DNA of 64,000 nucleotides. Origin: Flavipsychrobacter sp. GTDB lineage: Bacteria > Bacteroidota > Bacteroidia > Chitinophagales > Chitinophagaceae. The notes beneath the pieces were generated by a model, which searched no databases, was not told the DNA's origin, and was given only the letters and a program-made list of their open reading frames with translations. The stretch's first letter is position 1, and each line of letters begins with the position of its first letter. Shown here one piece after another: positions 18,752-26,556 of the stretch. The stretch is taken from the NCBI GenBank assembly GCA_016786615.1, contig JAEUVX010000002.1, positions 558,001 through 622,000 on the forward strand, written 5' to 3'. The translations under genes and the position numbers were made by a program.

Positions 18752-19708
18752 ATGACCATTACACAATTAGAATATGTTGTAGCTGTAGCCACTTATAAAA
18801 GTTTTGTTGCAGCTGCTGATAAATGTTTCGTTACACAACCTACGCTTAGTATGCAAATACAAAAGCTTGAGGAAGAATTAGGCATAAAACTATTTGACCG
18901 GAACAAACACCCTATAGCTATTACCGAATTAGGTGAAGCAATAGTAGAACAATCTAAGATAGTACTAGCAGAATGTGAACGCATACAGGAGTTAATTCAG
19001 AAACAGCAAAATACTGTAAGTGGCATTTTCAAACTGGCTGTAATACCAACAGTTGCACCTTATATATTACCCGGATTATTGGAAAATTATGCTGCTAAAT
19101 ATCCGGATGTGAAATTGCAGGTAAAAGAAATGGAAACGAAGCAAATCATTACTGCACTGCGCAATAATGAATTAGATGCGGCGTTGGTGAGTACTCCGCT
19201 TGAAGAAAATAACATCAAAGAGTACCCACTATTTTCAGAACCATTTGTAGCATATTTTTCACCGGATGAACCTGCTTTAAAAAAACGTATGATTGCAGCT
19301 TCAGACATTGCCATGGAACGTATATGGCTGCTGAATGAAGGACACTGTATGCGCAATCAGGTACTGGATTTATGCAGTGACCAGGTGCAAGCCCTGCAAG
19401 CAGATAAACCTTATCGCTACGATAGCAGTAATGTTGAGATGTTGCGAAAAATGGTTGACAAAAATAAAGGTATAACAGTGCTGCCTGAGCTGGCTACAAT
19501 GGAGTTTACAGAAGACCAGCAAGACAGGGTACGATACTTTGAAGACCCTGAACCCGTGCGCGAAATCAGCATCATAACAAATGATCATTTTGTTCGTTCA
19601 TCATTATTACAAACAGTAACAGACGAAATCATTAATCTGGTGCCGGAAAAAATGCGTGTTCAAAAGAAAAATAGAAAAGTACTTCGCATACAGTCTGCTA
19701 AACTCTAG
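18752..19708 (+). CDS. oxyR: Hydrogen-peroxide-sensing LysR-type regulator OxyR
   Basis: The 318-residue LysR-type activator has an N-terminal winged helix-turn-helix at residues 1-60 (FVAAADKCFVTQPTLSMQIQKLE) and a periplasmic-binding-like sensor domain. The peroxidatic motif GHCMRNQVLDLC places the two redox cysteines at residues 199 and 208, exactly the numbering of the E. coli protein, so disulfide-based peroxide sensing is expected. No catalase, ahpC or dps gene is adjacent, so it must act on distant targets. Its 3' end overlaps the convergent methyltransferase-like gene by 11 bp. Confidence 0.92.
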   Translation: MTITQLEYVVAVATYKSFVAAADKCFVTQPTLSMQIQKLEEELGIKLFDRNKHPIAITELGEAIVEQSKIVLAECERIQELIQKQQNTVSGIFKLAVIPTVAPYILPGLLENYAAKYPDVKLQVKEMETKQIITALRNNELDAALVSTPLEENNIKEYPLFSEPFVAYFSPDEPALKKRMIAASDIAMERIWLLNEGHCMRNQVLDLCSDQVQALQADKPYRYDSSNVEMLRKMVDKNKGITVLPELATMEFTEDQQDRVRYFEDPEPVREISIITNDHFVRSSLLQTVTDEIINLVPEKMRVQKKNRKVLRIQSAKL

Positions 19709-20357
19709 CAACTACAATACGATTGATACCGTTTTGCAATACAGTAATATTAGGGAACACAGACCTTATGACCTGTTCTGCAGCTTGCCAATCAGTATTT
19801 TGCAATACTATATAATTCAACACAAAATAACCGCCGGGCATTATGCACCGGCGGCATTGTTTTAAGAATTTTTCTGTAGTTACAAATGCAGGTACTACCC
19901 TGCTGTTGAATATATCTGTTATCAACAAATTGTACTGCTTGCCGCAAGTTTCAATATAAACTGCAGCATCCATGTGTATTGGATTTGATTTATCGCTTAC
20001 CTCTTTTGGGAGTACCTTCATAGCCCATTGTAGAATAGTACTGTCATACTCTACAAATGTGTATTGCGGTTTGTAGCCTTTATTGTATAAAATATTAGCG
20101 GCACTTCCTAAACCTGTACCTAACACCAACACATCCTTCATATCTGCTAATGCACTGCCAATATGAGTGAAAGCAATCATCAACGGACGATATTTATCAC
20201 CATCAGAATACATCGCATCGTGCGTTGATAACTGAAACCTATTGCAGTAATACAATAGGTCTAATACCTCATTCTGAGGAGTTGCAGCTTTAGCTACCTG
20301 CACAGGATAAAAATAGCTAAGTAGTTTTTGGTATAAGGAGATTCTAAACAATATCAA
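19698..20357 (-). CDS. Spermidine-synthase-like Rossmann protein (polyamine-synthase fold)
   Basis: The 219-residue protein has a class I methyltransferase-type Rossmann core: DVLVLGTGLGSAANILY near residue 75 is the glycine-rich loop, YTFVEYDSTILQWA carries the acidic ribose-binding residue, and LLITDIFNSRVVPAF is the later core strand. This is the spermidine-synthase-like arrangement, but the N-terminal tetramerisation strands of true SpeE are missing, so I would not call it SpeE. The start is TTG at 20357, overlapping the TGA of the upstream M48 gene (TTGA), which implies translational coupling with that lipoprotein. Its substrate is unknown. Confidence 0.7.
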   Translation of the reverse strand: MILFRISLYQKLLSYFYPVQVAKAATPQNEVLDLLYYCNRFQLSTHDAMYSDGDKYRPLMIAFTHIGSALADMKDVLVLGTGLGSAANILYNKGYKPQYTFVEYDSTILQWAMKVLPKEVSDKSNPIHMDAAVYIETCGKQYNLLITDIFNSRVVPAFVTTEKFLKQCRRCIMPGGYFVLNYIVLQNTDWQAAEQVIRSVFPNITVLQNGINRIVVARV

Positions 20358-21151
20358 TGCTTGTATAACTGTGTGGCTTTAGGCATCCATCCCTTCAACT
20401 GGCTGATACGTGTAGCATCACTAGGGTGCGTACTCAGGAATTCAGGTGGTTTTTGTCCGCCTTTTGCAGCCATACGTTGCCAGAAATTGATTGCTTCATT
20501 AGGGTCATAACCTGCCATAGCCATAAAATACAGCCCCATCTCATCGGCTTCACTTTCATGTGTGCGAGAGTATTTCAGCACTGCTAATGTGGAACCAATG
20601 CCATAAGCATTATTAAATAATTCCTGTGCCTGTTGTGGTTTTTGAGACATCAATACAGACATGGTAACACCACCTGCCTGTGCTATCAATTGCTGGCTCA
20701 TGCGCTCATTACCATGTCTGGCAATAGCATGAGCTATTTCATGTCCCATTATTACTGCAAGCCCTGTTTCTCCTGCTGCTATAGGCAATATACCTGTATA
20801 TACTACCACTTTACCACCCGGCATACAGAAAGCGTTTACTTCATTATTATTTACAAGGTTAAATTCCCATTGGTATCCAGCAATTAAATCCTGTTTTCCT
20901 CTTTCTGTCAAAAATTGCTGTACAGCTGCTGCCATTTTATTCCCAACCCTGCTTACCATTCCGGCATCTGCTGTACCCGTAGCCAGTTTATTGGTGGATA
21001 AGAAACTGGTATAAGAAGCTGCAGATTGTTGCCTTACAGAATTTTCATCCACAAGATTCACAGAACTTCTTCCAGTCACAGGATTCTTAAAACAAGAACT
21101 GAATACACTCAATATAGCCGTAAACGACAATGCTATACATACTTTTTTCAT
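20354..21151 (-). CDS. M48-family metalloprotease lipoprotein (LoiP/BepA type)
   Basis: The 265-residue protein has a lipoprotein signal ending in the lipobox FSSC (Cys about residue 20), so it is probably attached to the outer membrane facing the periplasm. The M48 zinc site HEIAHAIARH lies near residues 138-147, and the third ligand sits in ESEADEMGLYF. The segments VNAFCMPGGKVVVYTGIL and LSTHPSDATRI are typical of the LoiP/YggG/BepA subgroup, which trims or clears misfolded outer-membrane proteins. The downstream spermidine-synthase-like gene is coupled to it by a 4-bp overlap. Confidence 0.88.
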   Translation of the reverse strand: MKKVCIALSFTAILSVFSSCFKNPVTGRSSVNLVDENSVRQQSAASYTSFLSTNKLATGTADAGMVSRVGNKMAAAVQQFLTERGKQDLIAGYQWEFNLVNNNEVNAFCMPGGKVVVYTGILPIAAGETGLAVIMGHEIAHAIARHGNERMSQQLIAQAGGVTMSVLMSQKPQQAQELFNNAYGIGSTLAVLKYSRTHESEADEMGLYFMAMAGYDPNEAINFWQRMAAKGGQKPPEFLSTHPSDATRISQLKGWMPKATQLYKH

Positions 21152-21200
21152 GCTGTATTATTTAGTACAGTAAATACCTTATTTCTGTTGACAATTGATG

Positions 21201-21833
21201 CTACTTGCGAAACCTGCGCTTTCGGAACAATGGGACCTTACTCTCGTTGCCACTAAGCAAACGGTTTATGTTTTTATGGTGTGTCAACACCACCAAACAT
21301 GCCGTAGCTATGGCAAATATACGATAACTGAGCTCAGGCTCTTTGAAGATAAACAGGATTAATAACGGAAATGCAACACTGGCAGCAATGCTGCTGAGTG
21401 ATACATAACGGGTAAGATATAACATACCAACAAATACCATTACAAGGCTAATAGCAGCTAATGGCTGTATTGCCAGTATCATACCAAACAGAGTAGCTAT
21501 ACCTTTACCACCTCTGAAATCGGCCCAAATTGGGAAAATATGGCCTAATACAGCTGCCAGACCAAGGAATATCTGCAAATTGGTTATGGCCTCTGTATGC
21601 CATCCATATTGTGATAATAATGAAAGTTTTACAGCAATAAAACCCTTCAGCATGTCAATAAACATTACTGCCGAACCTGCCTTAGAACCTAATATTCTGA
21701 AAGTGTTTGTTGCACCTGCGTTACCACTACCATGCTCTCTTATATCAATGCCATATACCCGCTTACTAACCCAAACAGCTGTAGGAATAGAGCCTACAAG
21801 GTATGCGAGTACTATAAGTAATGCAATCGTCAT
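21201..21833 (-). CDS. plsY: Acyl-phosphate:glycerol-3-phosphate acyltransferase PlsY
   Basis: The 210-residue multi-helix inner-membrane enzyme makes lysophosphatidic acid from acyl-phosphate and glycerol-3-phosphate, the first step of phospholipid synthesis. Three family motifs are present: the N-terminal LVGSIPTA, REHGSGNAGATNTFR near residues 34-48, and FRGGKGIAT near residue 107. The late HHKNINRLLSGNE segment matches as well. The basic tail (RKRRFRK) is usual. A TATATTTG box (minus strand, 21859-21866) lies 25 bp before the ATG. Confidence 0.93.
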   Translation of the reverse strand: MTIALLIVLAYLVGSIPTAVWVSKRVYGIDIREHGSGNAGATNTFRILGSKAGSAVMFIDMLKGFIAVKLSLLSQYGWHTEAITNLQIFLGLAAVLGHIFPIWADFRGGKGIATLFGMILAIQPLAAISLVMVFVGMLYLTRYVSLSSIAASVAFPLLILFIFKEPELSYRIFAIATACLVVLTHHKNINRLLSGNESKVPLFRKRRFRK

Positions 21834-21963
21834 TCGATTAATTTCCGGTTGAAGAAAACAAATATATACTTTCAGGTCGGTAAATCCTATACCAAAAAGG
21901 AGCGCAATTTACCAATTTTAACCCTAAAGCAAAAATACACATGAAAAATAAAACACACATATT

Positions 21964-22779
21964 CTATCTTGCGCACTGAAGCGTTATCCAGCCGTTCAAG
22001 GTATTTGTATATATATTTTTAAAGCCAACATTTTCTGCTGCAATTTTAACAATTGCTTCATCGTCCAAAAGCAAACCACTCATTAGCAAAATACCTTCTG
22101 GCTTTACACTGTTATATAAGTCTTTCATATAGTGCAGTAGTATATGCCTGTTAATATTAGCAAGTATTATATCATATTCATAAGCTATTATATGCTCCAT
22201 GCTGCCTTGCTTTACATTCACATTATCACAATGATTTCTGCCTATATTTTCCATTGCGTTCTCATAAGACCATTCATCATTATCAATAGCCAAAACGTGC
22301 TTTGAACCAAGCTTTTCGGCCAGAATGGCTAATATGCCCGTACCTGTACCAAAATCAAAAACATCCTTTCCTGCAAAATCTATATGCTGCATTTGCATCA
22401 TCATCAGCTTCGTTGTAGCATGATGCCCAGTACCGAAAGACATTTTGGGTGTGATTACTATCTCATAAGGCGTTGCAATATTCATTTTATGAAAGTCTGC
22501 CCTTACAGTACAAAAGCCTTCTACAATAACAGGATGAAAATTCTTTTCCCATTCCTCATTCCAGTTTTGCTGACCTATGGTTTCTATTTCATACGGCACT
22601 TCGTATTCAGATGCAATCAATTGCAGCGTTTCTGAATCAAAATCGGCATCATCGATATAAGCAAGTAATTGCTCGTCCGTTTCTTCAAAACCTGAATAGC
22701 CTTCAACGGATAAACGTGCTACAAGCATTTCACGTTTTGTAGCTTCTATAGTATGTAATGCTGCTTTCTTGTAGTTCAT
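21964..22779 (-). CDS. prmA: Ribosomal protein L11 methyltransferase
   Basis: PrmA trimethylates ribosomal protein L11 using S-adenosylmethionine. The 271-residue protein has the N-terminal substrate-recognition domain (to about residue 110), then PKMSFGTGHHATTKLMM, the SAM-binding FDFGTGTGILAILAEKLG, and the catalytic-side LANINRHILL motif (usual form N-I), all diagnostic. A TTG start at 22794 is possible on paper, but it lies inside a TACCTTTG -7 box (22792-22799), so the ATG at 22779 (MNYKKAALHTIEA) is the start. Confidence 0.92.
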   Translation of the reverse strand: MNYKKAALHTIEATKREMLVARLSVEGYSGFEETDEQLLAYIDDADFDSETLQLIASEYEVPYEIETIGQQNWNEEWEKNFHPVIVEGFCTVRADFHKMNIATPYEIVITPKMSFGTGHHATTKLMMMQMQHIDFAGKDVFDFGTGTGILAILAEKLGSKHVLAIDNDEWSYENAMENIGRNHCDNVNVKQGSMEHIIAYEYDIILANINRHILLHYMKDLYNSVKPEGILLMSGLLLDDEAIVKIAAENVGFKNIYTNTLNGWITLQCAR

Positions 22780-22791
22780 AAAAAGAGACTG

Positions 22792-22799
22792 CAAAGGTA
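22792..22799 (-). promoter_or_regulatory. TAnnTTTG -7 element deciding the prmA start
   Basis: TACCTTTG on the minus strand ends 12 bp before the ATG at 22779 and covers the alternative TTG at 22794. Confidence 0.5.
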
Positions 22800-22801
22800 T
22801 G

Positions 22802-22835
22802 CATAAAAAAACTGCCCCTTTTCAGGGGCAGTTGA
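22802..22835 (-). terminator. Terminator after the OmpA-family gene
   Basis: AACTGCCCCT at 22810-22819 pairs with 22824-22833 (10-bp perfect stem). On the minus strand a run of seven T follows. Confidence 0.88.
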
Positions 22836-22853
22836 TATAAAATACTATTTATA

Positions 22854-25031
22854 CTACTTATTTACGCGGCTACCAGGTTTACCTGCTTCTGATTCAACAT
22901 CAGGTTCGCCGTCATCTTCAGCACCTTCATTTTGCTTAAGGTTCTTAGATTGGTCATCCATATCACCAGGTTTAGCGCTATTGTACAGAATACGGCGTGT
23001 AGGAACGTCAGTTACAACACGGAACTCAGTACGACGGTTCAATTGACGACCGGTTGGGTTATCCTTACCATTTGTAGTATTAGGTGCAGCAGGCATAGCA
23101 GCGCCAAAGCCTTTAGCTACAAGACGTGTTTGTTCAATACCCGCACCAACCAAATAATCAATTACAGATTGAGCGCGCTTTTCAGAAAGTTTTTTGTTGT
23201 AATCATCTTTACCTTTTCCATCTGTAAAAGAGTAAACTTCTACATTAAATGAAGGATTATCTTTCAGGAATGCCACAACAGAATCGAGCGATGCTACAGA
23301 CTCAGCGCGCAAATCAGCTTTGTCATAATCGTAGTACACATTACTTACAGAGAAATTATACTCAGGTACAACCTCGTCCATATAGATAGTAACTGTAACA
23401 GTATCATCTTTATCTGTACGTTTTACATCCATAGTATTCACGGTAGCACGCGTAGATGCGAATCCTTGCTTATCGCCGTTCAAAACATAAGTTTTTGCAC
23501 GAGCAATATTGAAACCGAAATTACCATCAGTAGAGTTAAATGTTTTCAGATCACCATTTTGATCCACCATTTTCACAACTACTTCGTTCATTGGCTGTTG
23601 TGTTTTACGGTCTATTACTTTACCTAAAACAACCAACTTCGGTTCGTACTGAATACGCCAGATATCATCGCAACAAGTTGGGTTTTTCAAAACAACAGAA
23701 CCTAAACGGTTTGACACCAAATATGCATCAGGCTTACCTATCGGATCTTTGATGTAATATATTTCATCAGCAGACGTATTGATAGGATATCCAAGGTTAG
23801 TAACATTTGTGTAACGTGAAGGACCACCATCAGCAGAGTACACGTCAAAACCACCCATTGTAACCCATCCGTTCGATGAGAAGTATAATTTATTCACACG
23901 GCTATCATAGTACGGAGTCACTTCATCTTGTTCTGTATTGATTTGTTTACCGGCGTTTTGAGGACGACGATAAGTACCATTGCGAGAATCGATTACAGAA
24001 TACCAGATATCAAATCCGCCACGGCTTTGCAACTTACGGTTTGAAGAGAAGAACAATATTTCTTTCTTCCCAACTTTAGCACAATATGGCTGTGTATTAG
24101 AACCGCCTTCATTAATACCCTCACCCAACAGTTCCGGTTCACCCCATTTAGCTTTGCTGAATTTAGAAACGTAGATTTTACATTCTACTTTCATAGAATC
24201 CGCTTCAGCACATTTAGTGAAATAGAAACGATCACCACCTGGGCTGTAGCATCCGTTACCAACGTGTGCATTTTTAGTATTGAACCCACCATCATTGAAT
24301 GCTAATGCCCATTGGAAAGAATCCACACGATCTACATTGCCTTGTTTATGAGAAACCATGAAACGAGACATGTAGTCACCGGTACGCTTATCAATTTCAG
24401 CTAAGTTATTCTGACGCATTGTAGAGAACAGTAATGCAGTATCGCCCAATGGTAATGGTGCCGACTCTGTGTATGCACTGTTTACGTTAGGGCCTGCATT
24501 AATGATATTTACTTGTACAGGATCTTTTACTGAGTTCATTGCCATGTTGCAACCTTCAATTTCGCGCAAAGCACGTTTTTTCAATTTCTTGAAGGTTTTT
24601 GGATTATCAGTAATAAACTGATTGAACAGTACAATAGCGTCTGTATAATTACCTTGTTGTTTAACCATCAGCGCGCTTTTAAAAACTGCTTCAGGATACA
24701 TTTTCGGAGACATTGCATACACCTCTTTGTAGTATGCAGCAGCAGGTGCGTAGTCTCTTGTCATCCAATGGCATTCTGCCAGTTGATATGTCAAATAAGG
24801 ATTGCGTTCGTCCTCTTGTTTCAATTGTTGGTAATACTCTATCGCGTTGAAGTAACTACCTTCACGGAATAGGCCGTCAGCCCAACGTAATTTTTTATAG
24901 TACGGAAGCTTTGATACAGGATCGTTAGCTTTATTTCTGTACTTCTCTTTACGTTGCTGCTGTGCATTAGCATCAATTTGAATTGTAACTAGAACCGTTG
25001 CCAGAATCAGTAGCAGCCAATTTTTTCTCAT
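22854..25031 (-). CDS. TPR/PD40/OmpA envelope protein of T9SS/gliding type (PorE-like)
   Basis: The 725-residue protein has a signal peptide (to about residue 23, IDANAQQ). Its domain order is: TPR-like helices in residues 45-160 (YFNAIEYYQQLKQEDERNPYL), a PD40/WD40-like propeller (ILFFSSNRKLQSRGGFDIWYS; KLYFSSNGWVTMGGFDVY), a carboxypeptidase-regulatory-like domain (VLGKVIDRKTQQPMNEVVV), and a C-terminal OmpA peptidoglycan-binding domain from about residue 569 (YYDYDKADLR; LSEKRAQSVIDYLV; NRRTEFRV). This is the architecture of PorE and relatives that tie the T9SS trans-envelope complex to peptidoglycan. It follows a PorP/SprF gene but is separated from it by a terminator. An acidic Glu/Asp tail ends the protein. 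Confidence 0.85.
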   Translation of the reverse strand: MRKNWLLLILATVLVTIQIDANAQQQRKEKYRNKANDPVSKLPYYKKLRWADGLFREGSYFNAIEYYQQLKQEDERNPYLTYQLAECHWMTRDYAPAAAYYKEVYAMSPKMYPEAVFKSALMVKQQGNYTDAIVLFNQFITDNPKTFKKLKKRALREIEGCNMAMNSVKDPVQVNIINAGPNVNSAYTESAPLPLGDTALLFSTMRQNNLAEIDKRTGDYMSRFMVSHKQGNVDRVDSFQWALAFNDGGFNTKNAHVGNGCYSPGGDRFYFTKCAEADSMKVECKIYVSKFSKAKWGEPELLGEGINEGGSNTQPYCAKVGKKEILFFSSNRKLQSRGGFDIWYSVIDSRNGTYRRPQNAGKQINTEQDEVTPYYDSRVNKLYFSSNGWVTMGGFDVYSADGGPSRYTNVTNLGYPINTSADEIYYIKDPIGKPDAYLVSNRLGSVVLKNPTCCDDIWRIQYEPKLVVLGKVIDRKTQQPMNEVVVKMVDQNGDLKTFNSTDGNFGFNIARAKTYVLNGDKQGFASTRATVNTMDVKRTDKDDTVTVTIYMDEVVPEYNFSVSNVYYDYDKADLRAESVASLDSVVAFLKDNPSFNVEVYSFTDGKGKDDYNKKLSEKRAQSVIDYLVGAGIEQTRLVAKGFGAAMPAAPNTTNGKDNPTGRQLNRRTEFRVVTDVPTRRILYNSAKPGDMDDQSKNLKQNEGAEDDGEPDVESEAGKPGSRVNK

Positions 25032-25077
25032 GTTAGCGAGCGTTGTTAATGGGTATAAAAGTATAAATTGCTTTAAA

Positions 25078-25120
25078 AAAAAGAAAGGGCTTTAAAAAAT
25101 ATTTTTTGCCCTTTCTTTTT
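25078..25120 (-). terminator. Terminator between porP-like and OmpA-family genes
   Basis: AAGAAAGGGC at 25081-25090 pairs with GCCCTTTCTT at 25108-25117, and the A/T-rich inner part can also pair. A T-run follows on the minus strand. Confidence 0.82.
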
Positions 25121-25136
25121 TGGTTATGTTATTTGA

Positions 25137-26177
25137 TTAGAAACGAGAGCAGGGATATATCAATTTACGCGCAAAGTCAAGCGGGTCAGGCGCTATGTAT
25201 ATCAGAGATATTTCGAAACCACCATTTCCGTTTGATGCTGTTTTAAGGTTAGATGTGTTATAATCGTAGCTAACACCTACACGTAAGCCCTTAAATTCAA
25301 CTCCGGCGTTTACCATTAATGCATCATTTGAGCGATAATAACCACCCAAGAATACTGCTGTTGTAAAGTTGCGGAACTCAGGATTACCTACAATCAGGTG
25401 AAATTCGTTACCTGCAACCATTTCAGTTGCTGTTGACTGAGATTGATACAATAATGCCGGACGCAGACTGAATTTCTCGCTCAAATAAGCGATAGCACCT
25501 ACCTGGGCTGTATAACGCATTCCCAAACCTACTTCGCTATTGCGTTTTTTCATCAGGGACTCCTGAGGTTGATTGATGTTATTAGCACCTAAACCTATAG
25601 CATAGCCGAAATTTGAACTAACTGCATGAGCCCAAGAAAGACCTGCATTCAGGGTAAAATAATTAACCCTGTTATTCATAGCCTCTCCGGATGTACCCGG
25701 GTCGAAACCACCGTTATTGAATTCGTTAGCAAAATACAGTTTAGTAAGGTCAATACTCTTCTGAGTGTACCCACCCTGAAAACCTACTGACAATGATTTG
25801 TCCTGTTTGCTGCCCAAAAACTTGTGATACGCCACTGATGCCAAAACCGATAGATTAGAAAGGTTTGCATCACCTGCACGATCGTTATATAACTGCAAAC
25901 CTGCAGCCAGATAATCGTCGTGAGACAGGTCATTTACAATTGGGGCATCTACAGACACCGCGTAAGTTTTAAACGGAGATGTAACGCTTCTCCACTGATC
26001 GCGGTAGATAGCTGCAGCACGCCACTGGCCGCTGAAGTTGCCCGTAAACGCTGGGTTTACGATAAGCGGCGATGCATTAAACTGCGTAAAGTGGATGTCT
26101 TGCGCCTGTACGCTGTTGAAGGTAAGTGCTAACGCAGCTACCACGCTTGCCCGGCTAATTGCATTTTTCATCGTCAT
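25137..26177 (-). CDS. PorP/SprF-family type IX secretion/gliding outer-membrane protein
   Basis: The 346-residue protein has a signal peptide ending FNSVQAQ. The opening DIHFTQFNASPLIVNPAFTG is the hallmark of the PorP/SprF family, followed by WRAAAIYRDQW and strand-rich segments (AGLQLYNDRAGD; VSYDYNTSN) expected for a small outer-membrane barrel. These proteins work with T9SS or gliding machinery and are often specific for one surface adhesin. Two starts, 26177 and 26171, give nearly the same signal peptide. The partner OmpA-family gene lies downstream. Confidence 0.9.
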   Translation of the reverse strand: MTMKNAISRASVVAALALTFNSVQAQDIHFTQFNASPLIVNPAFTGNFSGQWRAAAIYRDQWRSVTSPFKTYAVSVDAPIVNDLSHDDYLAAGLQLYNDRAGDANLSNLSVLASVAYHKFLGSKQDKSLSVGFQGGYTQKSIDLTKLYFANEFNNGGFDPGTSGEAMNNRVNYFTLNAGLSWAHAVSSNFGYAIGLGANNINQPQESLMKKRNSEVGLGMRYTAQVGAIAYLSEKFSLRPALLYQSQSTATEMVAGNEFHLIVGNPEFRNFTTAVFLGGYYRSNDALMVNAGVEFKGLRVGVSYDYNTSNLKTASNGNGGFEISLIYIAPDPLDFARKLIYPCSRF

Positions 26178-26556
26178 GATATATTAACCTTGTTATTGTG
26201 TTAGTATCTGAATGTTAAAAATATACTTTTCTTTTTGTGATGAAACTGTTTTTTAATCTTTTGTTACAGATTACAGTTTTATCCCAACGGTTGAAAATAC
26301 GGAAATATTTCAAAGTTGCAATGCCTGGCATTATAATTTTTAATTCTTCCGCCTGTCTATTATCGCCCAAACGCATTGCCTGCATTACCTTATGTACTAC
26401 CGCCTGTTTGTTATAGACAGCTGTGAAATCCATTTGGTTGGTTGATTTTTAATCACCATATATTCGATAATTCTTCCTTATATTCAGTAATACATAACTA
26501 TATAATTTTAGTGCGTAGGTTTATTAATATTGTACTTTTGCATGCTACTGCCTGCT
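26178..26556. other. 379-bp divergent region between porP-like gene and ftsK
   Basis: It holds the promoters of both flanking genes. A TACTTTTG box for ftsK lies at 26533-26540. A 72-codon minus-strand frame (26215-26433) has no signal, domain or start context I can support. No hairpin with a T-run is seen. Confidence 0.5.
26533..26540 (+). promoter_or_regulatory. TAnnTTTG -7 element of ftsK
   Basis: TACTTTTG ends 16 bp before the ATG at 26557. It overlaps the upstream TTG frame from 26530, so it points to the later start. Confidence 0.45.

Noticed and set aside
26215-26433. 72-codon minus-strand ORF upstream of the porP-like gene
   Set aside because: It has no signal peptide, domain or conserved pattern and lies where the promoter of the porP-like gene should be. 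Conservation would be needed to keep it.
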